A stretch of DNA of 50,666 bases from DAOPKN01 sp035391225. GTDB lineage: Bacteria; Thermotogota; Thermotogae; MWEM01. Below the pieces are notes generated by a model. The model saw only the letters and a list, made by a program, of their open reading frames with translations. It was not told where the DNA came from and ran no database searches. Shown here piece by piece: positions 7,847 through 16,401 of the stretch. The DNA is taken from assembly GCA_035391225.1 (NCBI GenBank), contig DAOPKN010000012.1, positions 1-50,666 of the forward strand, read 5' to 3'. Both the position numbers and the translations under genes were made by a program. Each line of letters starts with the position of its first letter. The stretch's first letter is position 1.

Positions 7847-9396
7847 CCGAACCATTTCTTGCGTGGCGAATGTCCAAAGTGGTTGGATATCCAAAACAGC
7901 GAAAAAACGATGATCGTGTTGAGCCCGGCGAAGGCGTAGCTTTCCAGGAAATAGCGGTTGGCACCAAGGGAGTAGTTCACCACGCTGGCAAGAGGGAAAA
8001 GGTCGGAAAGCTGCATGGTGTAGGGAAGGGTGAATTCCCCGAAAATGATGGCAAAAACCTGGAAAAAGACTGCCACAAGCGCAGGAAGCAACACGGGGAA
8101 TTCCACCAGGCGGAAAAGTTGCAGGTTCGTGGCACCATCCATCTTTCCCGCTTCGAGAAGTACTTGCGGGAAGCCTTTCACGGACTGGAACAAGAAGGAA
8201 AAGGAAATGGGGAGCGTGGAAAGAACGTATCCTGCGGAAACGAGCAGTGGAAAAGGGATGGAAAAGAGCACGTTTGCATACAGCAGCGCGGTGGCAAGAA
8301 AGGCGGTGGAAATCCCCATTACCGGGAGGACGACGAAGCTGGCGAACCTTCCCCCTTTTTTCAGGAGCAAGGTGGCCAACGCGACCGAAAGCAAACCGGC
8401 TACCGCGGCGATCCAGAAGGAATTCAGAAGTGAAAGCACCACGGGGAACCGGCGGTTGAATGCGCGCGAAAACAATCGGAAAAGCGCGTGCACGGAAAAC
8501 TGCATGGAGTGGAAGTCGAAGAAAACCGCCACCAAGCCGATGGCCGTGATGCCATACTCGAAGAGCAGGAAAAACCAGGCAAGCAGGCGAGTCAACACCA
8601 GGGGTTTTTGGCGGGAAAGGGTTCCTCCCGTGCTTTCGAAAACCGATTCCCCGAAAAGCGAAAGCAGCCCGTGCAGTGCGAAAAGGAGGAAAAACTGCAC
8701 GGTAGCATACACCAATGCCCGGGAAAAATCGAACTGCCCACGCAGGGCATTTGCAATGCTCACCTCGATGGTAGAAAATTGGACCCCGCCCAGGTTGAGT
8801 ACCACCGCGAAACTCATGAAACTGTAGGTAAAAACCAGGAAAAATCCCTTGAAAAAGGAAGGCAAGGCCAACGGGGCTTCCAGGGAAAGGAAACGTTTCC
8901 AACGCCTTGCCCCATCCACGCGGCTGGCATCCTCCAACGAGGGAGGCGTGTGTTTCAATCCCTGGGACAGGTATTTCACGAAAATGGGGGCATTGTAGAA
9001 GGAGTGGGCCAGCACGATGGCTTTCAAGGAATACAGCACGTCCCACTGCAGCCCCAGGCGAGAGAGCACCCCGTTTGGGGAAAAGAGCAGGGAAAAGGCA
9101 ATCACCACCGAAACCGGTGGGAAGAAGAAGGGGATGAAGATGGAACTTTCCAACAAGCGGGACACCCCATTTTCGCGCCGGTACACGTAGAAAGCAGGTG
9201 CGATCGCCAATGCGAGAGACGCCAGGGTGGAAAGAAGGGCTTGCCAGAACGTGAAAGCCACCACGCGGGGAAAGCGAGAGCGAAACAGGAGCAGAAAATC
9301 CCCCGGGTTGAGGAAATCCCGGAACAGAAAGAACAGGGGGAGAACCCAGAAAGCCAGTATGAGGTAGGGAAGAAAGGAAAAAGTCTTGCGCTTAAT
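7843..9396 (-). CDS. thiP: Thiamine ABC transporter permease ThiP, probable AUU start
   Basis: A double permease with two EAA loops (LEDASRVDGARRWKRFL and LEAGKMDGATNLQLFRL), placed directly after thiB behind a TPP riboswitch. The first conventional start (GTG 9264) would discard an upstream in-frame segment reading KRKTFSFLPYLILAFWVLP, which has exactly the basic-then-hydrophobic form of a first transmembrane helix. The only start-like codon before it is ATT at 9396-9394, which overlaps the thiB stop (ATTAA) with GGAGGAG about 7 nt upstream. I therefore place the start there, giving 517 residues. The frame choice is read from the sequence; initiation at AUU is inference. No ThiQ ATPase gene follows; the next gene is the flavoenzyme. 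Confidence 0.8.
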   Translation of the reverse strand: MKRKTFSFLPYLILAFWVLPLFFLFRDFLNPGDFLLLFRSRFPRVVAFTFWQALLSTLASLALAIAPAFYVYRRENGVSRLLESSIFIPFFFPPVSVVIAFSLLFSPNGVLSRLGLQWDVLYSLKAIVLAHSFYNAPIFVKYLSQGLKHTPPSLEDASRVDGARRWKRFLSLEAPLALPSFFKGFFLVFTYSFMSFAVVLNLGGVQFSTIEVSIANALRGQFDFSRALVYATVQFFLLFALHGLLSLFGESVFESTGGTLSRQKPLVLTRLLAWFFLLFEYGITAIGLVAVFFDFHSMQFSVHALFRLFSRAFNRRFPVVLSLLNSFWIAAVAGLLSVALATLLLKKGGRFASFVVLPVMGISTAFLATALLYANVLFSIPFPLLVSAGYVLSTLPISFSFLFQSVKGFPQVLLEAGKMDGATNLQLFRLVEFPVLLPALVAVFFQVFAIIFGEFTLPYTMQLSDLFPLASVVNYSLGANRYFLESYAFAGLNTIIVFSLFWISNHFGHSPRKKWFG

Positions 9397-10363
9397 ACAT
9401 GATCTCCTCCCATTGCAAAAGCCACGTGTCGAGGTTTTCGCGGATGTGTTGGGGCGGCAGGGTCAAAATGTTGGCTGGTTGGATGGCGTGTGTGAAAACC
9501 GGTGGAAGTTGTACGTCCCGGGCGGGGAACATCCACTGGTTCAACGGCAGCTGTTGTTGGAACGTGTCGGATAGAAGGAACTCCAGGAATTGGACGGCTT
9601 GCGCAACATGGGGTGTTCCATTCACGATGGCGGCCCCCTCGATTTGTACGTAGGCCCCTTCGCTGGGAATGAAGGCATGGAAACGCGTGGAACCGTAGTA
9701 GTGCATGGAGTAGGCTTCATCGGTGGCATAACTGACCATCATCGGGGCTTCCCCGGTTTCGAACTTGGCAAACGCCTCGCTCCATCCCGAGGTTACCGTG
9801 AGGATGGCTGGTTTGAGATCTTGCCAAAAGCGTTGCCATTCCTCGCCGAATGCCGCGATGGTCCAGAGCAGAAAGGCCTGGCCCGTGCTGGAACTCCGCG
9901 GGTCTTGGATGATCAAACCCCGGGGGAAGGAAAGAAGATCCGAGAAATTCCGTGGGAAAACGGGAACGGCTTGTGGATCCACGAGGATGGCCAGTGCCCC
10001 GTAATCGTAGGGAACCAGGAACCCCGGGGGATCCAGTTCCAACCCGGGTTGAAAAGCAGGCGGGGAAAACGCACTTGGCAAAGGAAGCAGCAAGCCTTCC
10101 GCCACGGCAAGGGCGCCCAACGATTGGTCCAGGCCTACCACCACGTCCGCCCGCGGGTTTCGTTTTTCCAGGAGTAGGCGAGACAGGATGCCCCCTCCGT
10201 CCCCGAGTTTCACTACCTGCACTTCGATGCCGGTACTCTTTTCGAAAAGGGGAACCATCTCCTCCCCAATCCATCCCATGCTTTCGTAGGTGTACACCGT
10301 CAAACCCAGTGATAGTAATGCGGGAAAGAGCAAGAAAAGAAGCAAAATCTTCGTTCGTGTCAT
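9392..10363 (-). CDS. thiB: Thiamine ABC transporter substrate-binding protein ThiB
   Basis: About 323 residues with a signal peptide (MTRTKILLLFLLFPALLSLG) followed by LTVYTYESMGW, which resembles the LTVYTYDSF opening of E. coli TbpA/ThiB. Further motifs are GDGGGILSRLL, ADVVVGLDQSL and VPYDYGALA. It captures thiamine (or TMP/TPP) for ThiP. The start is ATG 10363 with GGAGGG 6 nt upstream; a longer frame to 10381 would begin inside the terminator. Expression should be switched off by TPP through the riboswitch and terminator in the leader. Confidence 0.92.
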   Translation of the reverse strand: MTRTKILLLFLLFPALLSLGLTVYTYESMGWIGEEMVPLFEKSTGIEVQVVKLGDGGGILSRLLLEKRNPRADVVVGLDQSLGALAVAEGLLLPLPSAFSPPAFQPGLELDPPGFLVPYDYGALAILVDPQAVPVFPRNFSDLLSFPRGLIIQDPRSSSTGQAFLLWTIAAFGEEWQRFWQDLKPAILTVTSGWSEAFAKFETGEAPMMVSYATDEAYSMHYYGSTRFHAFIPSEGAYVQIEGAAIVNGTPHVAQAVQFLEFLLSDTFQQQLPLNQWMFPARDVQLPPVFTHAIQPANILTLPPQHIRENLDTWLLQWEEIMY

Positions 10364-10374
10364 GCTTGTCCCTC

Positions 10375-10406
10375 CAAACAAAAACCCCGTTTTCCAACGG
10401 GGTTTT
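10375..10406 (-). terminator. Terminator of the TPP riboswitch expression platform
   Basis: Stem AAAACCCCGTT/AACGGGGTTTT with loop GGAA on the minus strand, then TTTTTGTTT, right before the thiB ribosome binding site. TPP binding would favour this stem. Confidence 0.88.
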
Positions 10407-10418
10407 CCAGTTTTTGAT

Positions 10419-10502
10419 TCGATACTCTCCCTCCGCCGGCATTACCCGGATCAGGTATAAGGGTCGGAAATGGTTTTCCCTCTCAGCCCGTTGGCTCCCC
10501 TG
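10419..10502 (-). promoter_or_regulatory. TPP riboswitch (THI element)
   Basis: On the minus strand the conserved parts appear in order: GGGGAGCC, GGGCTGAGAGGG with the CUGAGA core at 10481-10486, GACCC, and ACCTGATCCGGGTAATGCC then GGCGGAGGGA at 10427-10455. It is followed by an intrinsic terminator and thiB, which fits transcriptional control of thiamine uptake. Confidence 0.95.
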
Positions 10503-10580
10503 AAATATGGACTTTTCTTCCTAACCTACGATAACACAAAAAGATTGCGATTGCTCGGAAGGTGAAAAGAATGTTTGGTT

Positions 10581-12134
10581 TCATTCCTGGTCCAACGACG
10601 AAAGCAGGCTGGATAGTTCCAGTTCCTTGAGGAAGGGCTGACCAGGGGCTTGCAAATCGACGAGGATGATCTTTTGGTTCCTGTTTTTCTTGTCGTTGGA
10701 GAGTTTTTGTGCCATTTCGGGGGTCCAGGGTTTTTCGCGCAGCGCAAGGGTTTGCGGCCCAAGCACTTGTTGCAGCCATTCCACGAACTCTTCGATGACG
10801 GGGTGCTTCTTTTTTTCCAGCGCGTGGAGCAACCCCAGCGCCACCGCTTGACCATGCGAGAGCGAATACGTTGTTTCGTACACGTGTCCAAGGGTATGTC
10901 CCAGGTTCAGGAATAGGCGCTGCCCCTTTTCCATGACATCTTCCGAAAGGATACGGCACTTATCGTGAATGGCCTGGATTGTAAATGCAGACAGCTCCTC
11001 GAAGCAAGGAGAATCCAGTAGTCCCCGGGCACGTTGCAGTTGCTGGCGAAGGATTTCCGAGGAGGAATGCACCAGGAAAGACACCTTCAACCCTTCCACG
11101 AGCCCATCGAAGAAGGAAGAGGGGGGTGCGGAGAGGGAAAGAAGGGGATCAACCCACGTCATTTGCGGCATTCGAATGGTACCCACGCAATTCTTCACTC
11201 CCTGCAAATTGATGGCGTTTTTGCCCCCGATTGCAGCATCGACCTGTGCCAGCAAGGTGGTGGGGAAAAGATGCAAAGGAAGCCCTCTCTTGAACGTTGC
11301 CGCGAAAAGTCCGGCCACGTCCGTGATGGTGCCACCTCCGATGGCGCAAACCCTTTGGTCTTTGTCGATGGCACGAGATAAGGCTTGGGAGTAAAGGGAT
11401 TCCAGTGAAGGCAGGGATTTGGCGTCCTCGCCATCCGGAAGTACCTGTGATGCCTCTGAAAAGAACGACGGGTACAACCGGGCCACGTTCTGGGAAGTGA
11501 TGGAAAAGCACGAGGGGCATTCCTTTTTTTGGAAAAGGGCCATTTCCCCCGCGATCCAGCGAAGGGGGTGTGGGGTCGGGAAGTCCACCGGTAAGGAGGG
11601 GAAATGTACCATTCCCGGAAAAAGTCCCTGTACGCTGTGCAGGAGCCGGGGGATTTCACCCAGGACGTGCAACCCGTTGATCCAGGGAATTCGAGGGAAC
11701 CGCGAAAAAAGCCTTTGCCTTCGGAGGAACAATTCCGCCATTTTTTCCGCACGGTCTCCGACCAGCAGTGGACGGATACGGTCGTCTTTCACCCGGAATT
11801 GAAGGACCTCCAAGGGAACATCCAAGAAAAGCACCGGGTTCTTCTCCAAGATGGCGCGGGTTTCTGGCAGCTCCACAGCTCCCCCTCCCACCGCGATGAC
11901 TGCGGGAGGAGTCGCCACAAGAGCTTGCAGCAAGGCCTTTTTTTCCAGCTTGCGGAACAGGTTTTCCCCTTCTTGCTGGAAGATTAGGGAAATGGGCTTC
12001 CCCGAAGTTTGCTCGATTTGTTGGTCGGTATCGATAAACGGGGCTCCCAGGAAGGATGCCAAGCTTTTTCCAAGCGTGGTTTTTCCCGAACCCGGCATTC
12101 CCACCAGTACCAGGGGTGCCTTGAGAATGCTCAT
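10581..12134 (-). CDS. aroKB: Bifunctional shikimate kinase/3-dehydroquinate synthase
   Basis: 517 residues. Residues 1 to about 165 are shikimate kinase (P-loop GMPGSGKTT, DTDQQIE, GGGAVEL, RIRPLL lid). The rest is 3-dehydroquinate synthase (CAIGGGTITDVAG, FPTTLLAQVDAAIGGKNAIN, LNLGHTLGH and SHGQAVALGL, carrying the NAD- and zinc-binding residues). It performs steps 2 and 5 of the shikimate pathway. The fusion in this order is known from Thermotoga. The ATG overlaps the end of aroC by 4 bp, and it is the last gene of the aromatic operon. Confidence 0.93.
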   Translation of the reverse strand: MSILKAPLVLVGMPGSGKTTLGKSLASFLGAPFIDTDQQIEQTSGKPISLIFQQEGENLFRKLEKKALLQALVATPPAVIAVGGGAVELPETRAILEKNPVLFLDVPLEVLQFRVKDDRIRPLLVGDRAEKMAELFLRRQRLFSRFPRIPWINGLHVLGEIPRLLHSVQGLFPGMVHFPSLPVDFPTPHPLRWIAGEMALFQKKECPSCFSITSQNVARLYPSFFSEASQVLPDGEDAKSLPSLESLYSQALSRAIDKDQRVCAIGGGTITDVAGLFAATFKRGLPLHLFPTTLLAQVDAAIGGKNAINLQGVKNCVGTIRMPQMTWVDPLLSLSAPPSSFFDGLVEGLKVSFLVHSSSEILRQQLQRARGLLDSPCFEELSAFTIQAIHDKCRILSEDVMEKGQRLFLNLGHTLGHVYETTYSLSHGQAVALGLLHALEKKKHPVIEEFVEWLQQVLGPQTLALREKPWTPEMAQKLSNDKKNRNQKIILVDLQAPGQPFLKELELSSLLSSLDQE

Positions 12135-13210
12135 TTCGTGATCCTCCCCTCGGCTACCAGTGCATCGAACAACACCAGGCGTACAAGGTTTTCCACCACG
12201 ATCGTTCCCCGAACCACCGCTGTGAGGTCGGAGCGTACCGCAACTCCCGGCACCACCTGCATACGTCGCACGTCCAAGCCGTCCAACGGTTTGGCCAGAG
12301 TGGGGATGGGCTTGAACCCCACTTCCATTTCCAACGCTTCCCCGTTGGAGATTCCGCCTTCGATTCCCCCTGCACGGTTGGAAAGCCGGTTAGAAGGAGA
12401 AGCAGGATCAAAGCGGTCATGCGCATCGCTTCCCGGAAGGTCGAACACGTTCGGGTCGCCGAAGCATACTTGCTTGACAGCAGGAATGCCCACGAGGTTT
12501 GCCGCCAATAGGGCATCCAAGCGCGTGAAGGCGCTGGAATAGGATCCCAGCCCAGCTGGAACTCCCCGCGCGAGTACCCGGACCTTCCCCCCCAGTGTAT
12601 CCCCTTTTTCCCGGGCGGTTTCCAGCCTTTCCATTGCCCGTTGGCTGGCCCGCACGTCCAGCATGCGCAAGGGGTTTTGCTCTCGCTGCTCGAACAGCGA
12701 GGGGAAGGCATCCGCCGGAAGGGGTGCAGCCTCGATTCCCGCGAAACGGCTTACATACGCAAATACTTCGATATCCAGTGCCTCCAACCAGGGCTTGCAC
12801 AATCCCCCAGCCGCAACGATACCCGCCGTTCTCCGCGCGCTTGCCCCTTCGACGTAGCACCGGAGATCAGGGTTTTTGAAACGGCGAAATGCCGCGAAGT
12901 CGGCGTGGCCCGGGCGGGCTACCACGCGAACTTCTCCTTTCTCGGGGTTGGAAGCGCGGTTGGGGATTTCCAAGCACAGGGGCATCCCCGTGGTGCGCGA
13001 TTTCCAGTTCCCGGAAACGATTTGCAGCTGGTCATGTTCCATTTGCATACGGGGCCCGCTTCCCGCACCCTGTTGGCGAAGTGCCAGTTGCTGATTGGCC
13101 GCGTCGATGTCGAGCGGCAGGTCGTGGGGTAATCCTTCCATGGTCACCACGATCTTGGGACCGTGAGCATCCCCGGAAATACATACTGCAATAGCTCGCG
13201 TGAAAAGCAT
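12131..13210 (-). CDS. aroC: Chorismate synthase (divergent)
   Basis: 359 residues starting at ATG 13210, with GGGAGGGG just upstream; a longer frame to 13375 runs through aroA and is not real. It converts EPSP to chorismate using FMNH2. The family layout is clear: GLPHDLPLD, EHDQLQIVSGNWKSRTTGMPLCLEI, RPGHADFA with the second catalytic His, and SNRAGGIEGGISNGEALEM. The first catalytic motif, usually GESHG, reads GDAHGP, so the His is kept but Glu and Ser are changed, and the RxG/FMN region reads SGPRMQMEHD. It lies between aroA and aroKB. Confidence 0.88.
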   Translation of the reverse strand: MLFTRAIAVCISGDAHGPKIVVTMEGLPHDLPLDIDAANQQLALRQQGAGSGPRMQMEHDQLQIVSGNWKSRTTGMPLCLEIPNRASNPEKGEVRVVARPGHADFAAFRRFKNPDLRCYVEGASARRTAGIVAAGGLCKPWLEALDIEVFAYVSRFAGIEAAPLPADAFPSLFEQREQNPLRMLDVRASQRAMERLETAREKGDTLGGKVRVLARGVPAGLGSYSSAFTRLDALLAANLVGIPAVKQVCFGDPNVFDLPGSDAHDRFDPASPSNRLSNRAGGIEGGISNGEALEMEVGFKPIPTLAKPLDGLDVRRMQVVPGVAVRSDLTAVVRGTIVVENLVRLVLFDALVAEGRITK

Positions 13211-13211
13211 T

Positions 13212-14504
13212 CTATCCCCTCCCGCTGCAAATTTGTTCCAGGTGCGTGAAAAAGGACGGGTACGAGATCGAAACCGAATCGGCACCCTCCACCCAGACCC
13301 CTTCCCGCGACAGGCATCCGCACAGCGAAAACAGCATCGCCATGCGATGATCTCCGCATGCGTCTGCAGTTCCACCGCGAATGGCTTGGGGGCCCTCCAA
13401 CCAAAAACCGTCGTCCGTTTCGTGGATCTCTACCCCGAGGTTCCGCAGACCCTGTACCAAAACCGTTATGCGATCGCTTTCCTTGACCCGCAATTCCCCG
13501 GCACCCTTTACTTCGGTTTTCCCCTGGGCGAACACCCCCAGCAACGCCACAAGGGGAATTTCATCCACCATGGAGGGCACCTGATCCGAAGAAATGCAAA
13601 TGCCTTGCATCTTCCCGGAGTGCACCTGGAGGCTTCCCCGTGGTTCGGTTTCCCCGTTTTGTTCCGTGCAAACGATCGTTGCTCCCGCTTGGCGAAGTAC
13701 TTGCAAAAAACCGGTTCGCGTGGGGTTTAGGTTCACCCCCTCCAACGAAAGAGACGCGTTTGGGTGGCATGCCGCAAGGGCGAGAAAAAACGAAGCAGAA
13801 GAAAAATCCCCTGGCACGGAGAATTCCAACGGGGAAAGGATGGAAGGCTCCAGGTGCACTTCGTTGCCGTGCAGCGAAAGCGAAGCCCCCATCATCTGGA
13901 GCAACCGCTCGGTGTGATCACGACTCCCCACGGGCTCCACCACGGTCGTGCCTCCCTCCGACCGCAATCCGGCAAGCAACAACGCACTTTTCACCTGCGC
14001 GCTCCGCTTTTCGTTGTGCCAGCGGATCCCTTGCAATTTTCCGGAACCCTGGATGGAAAAGGGAAGCTGGGCTGCCGCCGGATCCAAGAGCTTTCCGGAG
14101 GGATCGAAAAAACGGGCCCCCATTTTCGCCAGCGGTACCGCGATGCGTGCCATGGGGCGACGGGAAAGGGAAGCGTCTCCCTGCAGGCCAAAGCGATTTG
14201 CAAAGGAGGCCATGACACCCGACAGAAGCCGCACGGTGGTTCCGGAGTTGCCACAGTCCAGATGCGCTTCCACCTTATCGAAAGTTGCCCGGGACACTTC
14301 CATGCGGTTCCAATCCCCGGTCATGTTGCCCCCGCACGCTTTCAAAACGCGCCGCGTGGAAGCCACGTCCGCCGAAGGAAGAAGGTTCCAGAAAACGCTT
14401 TTTCCCTCTGCCAGCGAACCCAGTATGAGGCAACGATGGCTCAGTGACTTGTCCGGGGGAACCTGGAGTGTTCCGCGAATCCTGCTTCCTGGGAGCACCC
14501 TCAT
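13212..14504 (-). CDS. aroA: 5-enolpyruvylshikimate-3-phosphate (EPSP) synthase
   Basis: 430 residues. Shikimate-3-phosphate and PEP binding motifs are complete: PPDKSLSHR near the N-terminus, LDCGNSGTTVRLLSG, GDASLSRRPM, VPSMVDEIPLVALLG with the catalytic Asp, VKESDRI and CGDHRMAM. It joins PEP to shikimate 3-phosphate. I choose ATG 14504 because GCAGGTG precedes it by 6 nt; GTG 14513 is also open. Its stop TAG is followed one base later by the aroC start. The 57-bp gap to tyrA holds GGTGG repeats and no terminator. Confidence 0.94.
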   Translation of the reverse strand: MRVLPGSRIRGTLQVPPDKSLSHRCLILGSLAEGKSVFWNLLPSADVASTRRVLKACGGNMTGDWNRMEVSRATFDKVEAHLDCGNSGTTVRLLSGVMASFANRFGLQGDASLSRRPMARIAVPLAKMGARFFDPSGKLLDPAAAQLPFSIQGSGKLQGIRWHNEKRSAQVKSALLLAGLRSEGGTTVVEPVGSRDHTERLLQMMGASLSLHGNEVHLEPSILSPLEFSVPGDFSSASFFLALAACHPNASLSLEGVNLNPTRTGFLQVLRQAGATIVCTEQNGETEPRGSLQVHSGKMQGICISSDQVPSMVDEIPLVALLGVFAQGKTEVKGAGELRVKESDRITVLVQGLRNLGVEIHETDDGFWLEGPQAIRGGTADACGDHRMAMLFSLCGCLSREGVWVEGADSVSISYPSFFTHLEQICSGRG

Positions 14505-14561
14505 GGAACACACCTGCTTGGAGAGGTTTTGGTTTGGTATACCACCACGTCCACCACCACC

Positions 14562-15338
14562 CTATTCGTGAATGTTTTCCCGGACATGGTCCAGGTACCG
14601 CTGCATTCTTCCAAAATCGCGCTGTTGAATGATTCCCGCCAGTTCGGAGAGTTGCTCCGAAACTTTCTGGATTTGCCCGAGTGTGTGCGGGTTGAACAGG
14701 ATTTCTGCCAACAAGTGGTCGTCTTCCCGCATCAAACCACGGGCAATTTCCATGTGCTTGCGGAACGTGGTTCCCGGAAGCGCTTCGCTTTTCATGCACC
14801 CACCGAACACCAGCGTGGAAACGAAGGGGGTGGCCAGCGAGTAGGCCATGATGCGATCGTGTTCCTGGAAGGAGTACCGGAAGATGTGCAACTGGAGCGT
14901 TTGGAAGAAACGTGCAAAGAATTGGGCCGCGGTTGGGTCGGACTCGCTGATGATGACGGCGTTCTCCCGTTTCAAGTCGCTGTAGTTCGCGAAGGTGGGA
15001 CCGAACATGGGATGCACGGAGGCAAAGCGGAAACCGCTTCGTACGTAAAAATCCTGCATTCCCCGCTTCACCGAAGTAATATCCGCAAGAATCGCGTCCT
15101 TTCCCAGGAACGGAAGGATTTGCGCAAACGCGGGGATGGTCTGATGTAATCCCACGCAGTTCAGCACCAGTTCCGGGGCAAAACCCGGCAGTTCTTCCAG
15201 GGTGGAAAGAACCTGGAGCTGTTCCAACCCCGCCAGTTTCTCTGGGTCGCGGTCCAGAACCGCTACGTTGTTTTCCGCGGAGAGCTCCTGGGCAAACCAG
15301 GCGCCCATCCTTCCCGTTCCGAGGATGAAAACCCGCAT
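14562..15338 (-). CDS. tyrA: Prephenate dehydrogenase
   Basis: 258 residues, beginning MRVFILGTGRMG, an NAD(P)-binding Rossmann motif. SVHPMFGPT carries the family's substrate-binding His, and the all-helical dimer domain follows. It oxidises prephenate to 4-hydroxyphenylpyruvate for tyrosine. There is no chorismate mutase domain and no ACT domain, so tyrosine control should act elsewhere in the operon. ATGATG at 15341/15338 overlaps the pheA stop; 15338 has the better spacing from AAGGTG. A longer frame to 15584 is antisense-like junk. Confidence 0.88.
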   Translation of the reverse strand: MRVFILGTGRMGAWFAQELSAENNVAVLDRDPEKLAGLEQLQVLSTLEELPGFAPELVLNCVGLHQTIPAFAQILPFLGKDAILADITSVKRGMQDFYVRSGFRFASVHPMFGPTFANYSDLKRENAVIISESDPTAAQFFARFFQTLQLHIFRYSFQEHDRIMAYSLATPFVSTLVFGGCMKSEALPGTTFRKHMEIARGLMREDDHLLAEILFNPHTLGQIQKVSEQLSELAGIIQQRDFGRMQRYLDHVRENIHE

Positions 15339-16390
15339 CATAACACCTTTTCTTCGTAGCAGCCAAGAACCCGGAACCCCGTGGTGATTTGCTTGCTGAT
15401 TTCCACGACGTTTTGCACTGCTGGATCCTCGATCGAACCCAGGAAATCGAGGAAAAAGGCGTAGCTTCCCTTCTGATTGGGAATGGATTCGATGCGCGTG
15501 AGGTTCAAACCCGCCTGGGCGTATTGTTGTAGCACGGCAAACAGTGTACCGGACTTGTGCTCCGTGGAAAAAACCGCGGAGCACTTGGATCCGGGTTCGG
15601 GGTTTTGCTGGTTGGAAAGAACTAAGAAGCGGGTGCGGTTGGATGCGAAATCTTCGATGGACTCCTTGATGACCTGTAACCCGTACAGTTGTGCTGCCAG
15701 TTCACTGGAGATGGCAGCGGCATTTGTGGCCCCTTTTTCCGAAAGCATCTTTGCCGCACCCGCGGTGTCGTAGAACGGCACCGGAAGAAGATGGTTCCGC
15801 GAAAGGAAGTTCCGGCACTGTGCGAGTGCCTGTGCATGGGAATACACTTCGCGAATCTCGCGGTAATCCGTTTGAGGGCAGGCTACCAGGCAGTGCTTCA
15901 CGGGGATTTCGATGGCACCTACGACGTACAACTCGGTGTGGATCATCAGGTCGTTGACCTGGCTCACGATGCCGCCCAGGTTGTTTTCCACGGGGACAAT
16001 CCCGAAATCGTAGACCCCCTTTTTCACTCCTTCAAACACGTCCGAGAACTCCTTGCAGGGCAAGGAAACACATTTCGGGTTCCAGCTACGTGCCGCTACC
16101 TCGCTGTACGCGCCGTGTTCCCCTTGGAAAGCGATCAGCAAAGGAGAGCGGGACTGCCATTCCTTGGACTTTGCCAGGATCTTCTCGTAGAGTTCGGTCA
16201 AAAAATCTCCGTCCAGCAGCGTGTAGGGGTTGTTCCCCAATTTCTCGAAGATCTCTGCTTCTCGCTGGCGGTCTTCTACCCTGGTTTTGCACTTCCCCGC
16301 CAATAGGGCTTGTTCCATGCGGTCGTTGAACAATTTGCGTATTTTTGTGTCAATGGCATCAATTTGCTTCCGGATCATTTCCAGCTCCAT
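15338..16390 (-). CDS. pheA: Bifunctional chorismate mutase/prephenate dehydratase
   Basis: 350 residues. Residues 1 to about 85 form an AroQ-type chorismate mutase helix bundle (IRKQIDAIDTKIRKLFNDRM). About 90-275 is prephenate dehydratase (AFQGEHGAYSEVAA, VPVENNLGGIV, SNRTRFLVLS with the catalytic TRF). The C-terminal ACT domain (GTLFAVLQQY, NLTRIESIP) is the usual Phe sensor; the E. coli ESRP motif is ESIP here. It makes phenylpyruvate and supplies prephenate to TyrA. Start ATG 16390 follows the DAHP synthase stop with AAGGAGG between them. Confidence 0.93.
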   Translation of the reverse strand: MELEMIRKQIDAIDTKIRKLFNDRMEQALLAGKCKTRVEDRQREAEIFEKLGNNPYTLLDGDFLTELYEKILAKSKEWQSRSPLLIAFQGEHGAYSEVAARSWNPKCVSLPCKEFSDVFEGVKKGVYDFGIVPVENNLGGIVSQVNDLMIHTELYVVGAIEIPVKHCLVACPQTDYREIREVYSHAQALAQCRNFLSRNHLLPVPFYDTAGAAKMLSEKGATNAAAISSELAAQLYGLQVIKESIEDFASNRTRFLVLSNQQNPEPGSKCSAVFSTEHKSGTLFAVLQQYAQAGLNLTRIESIPNQKGSYAFFLDFLGSIEDPAVQNVVEISKQITTGFRVLGCYEEKVL

Positions 16391-16401
16391 GTCTGTCCTC
16401 C

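Noticed and set aside
13211..13375. Extended start of chorismate synthase
   Set aside because: The extra 55 codons lie inside aroA; ATG 13210 has a strong ribosome binding site and gives the normal family length.
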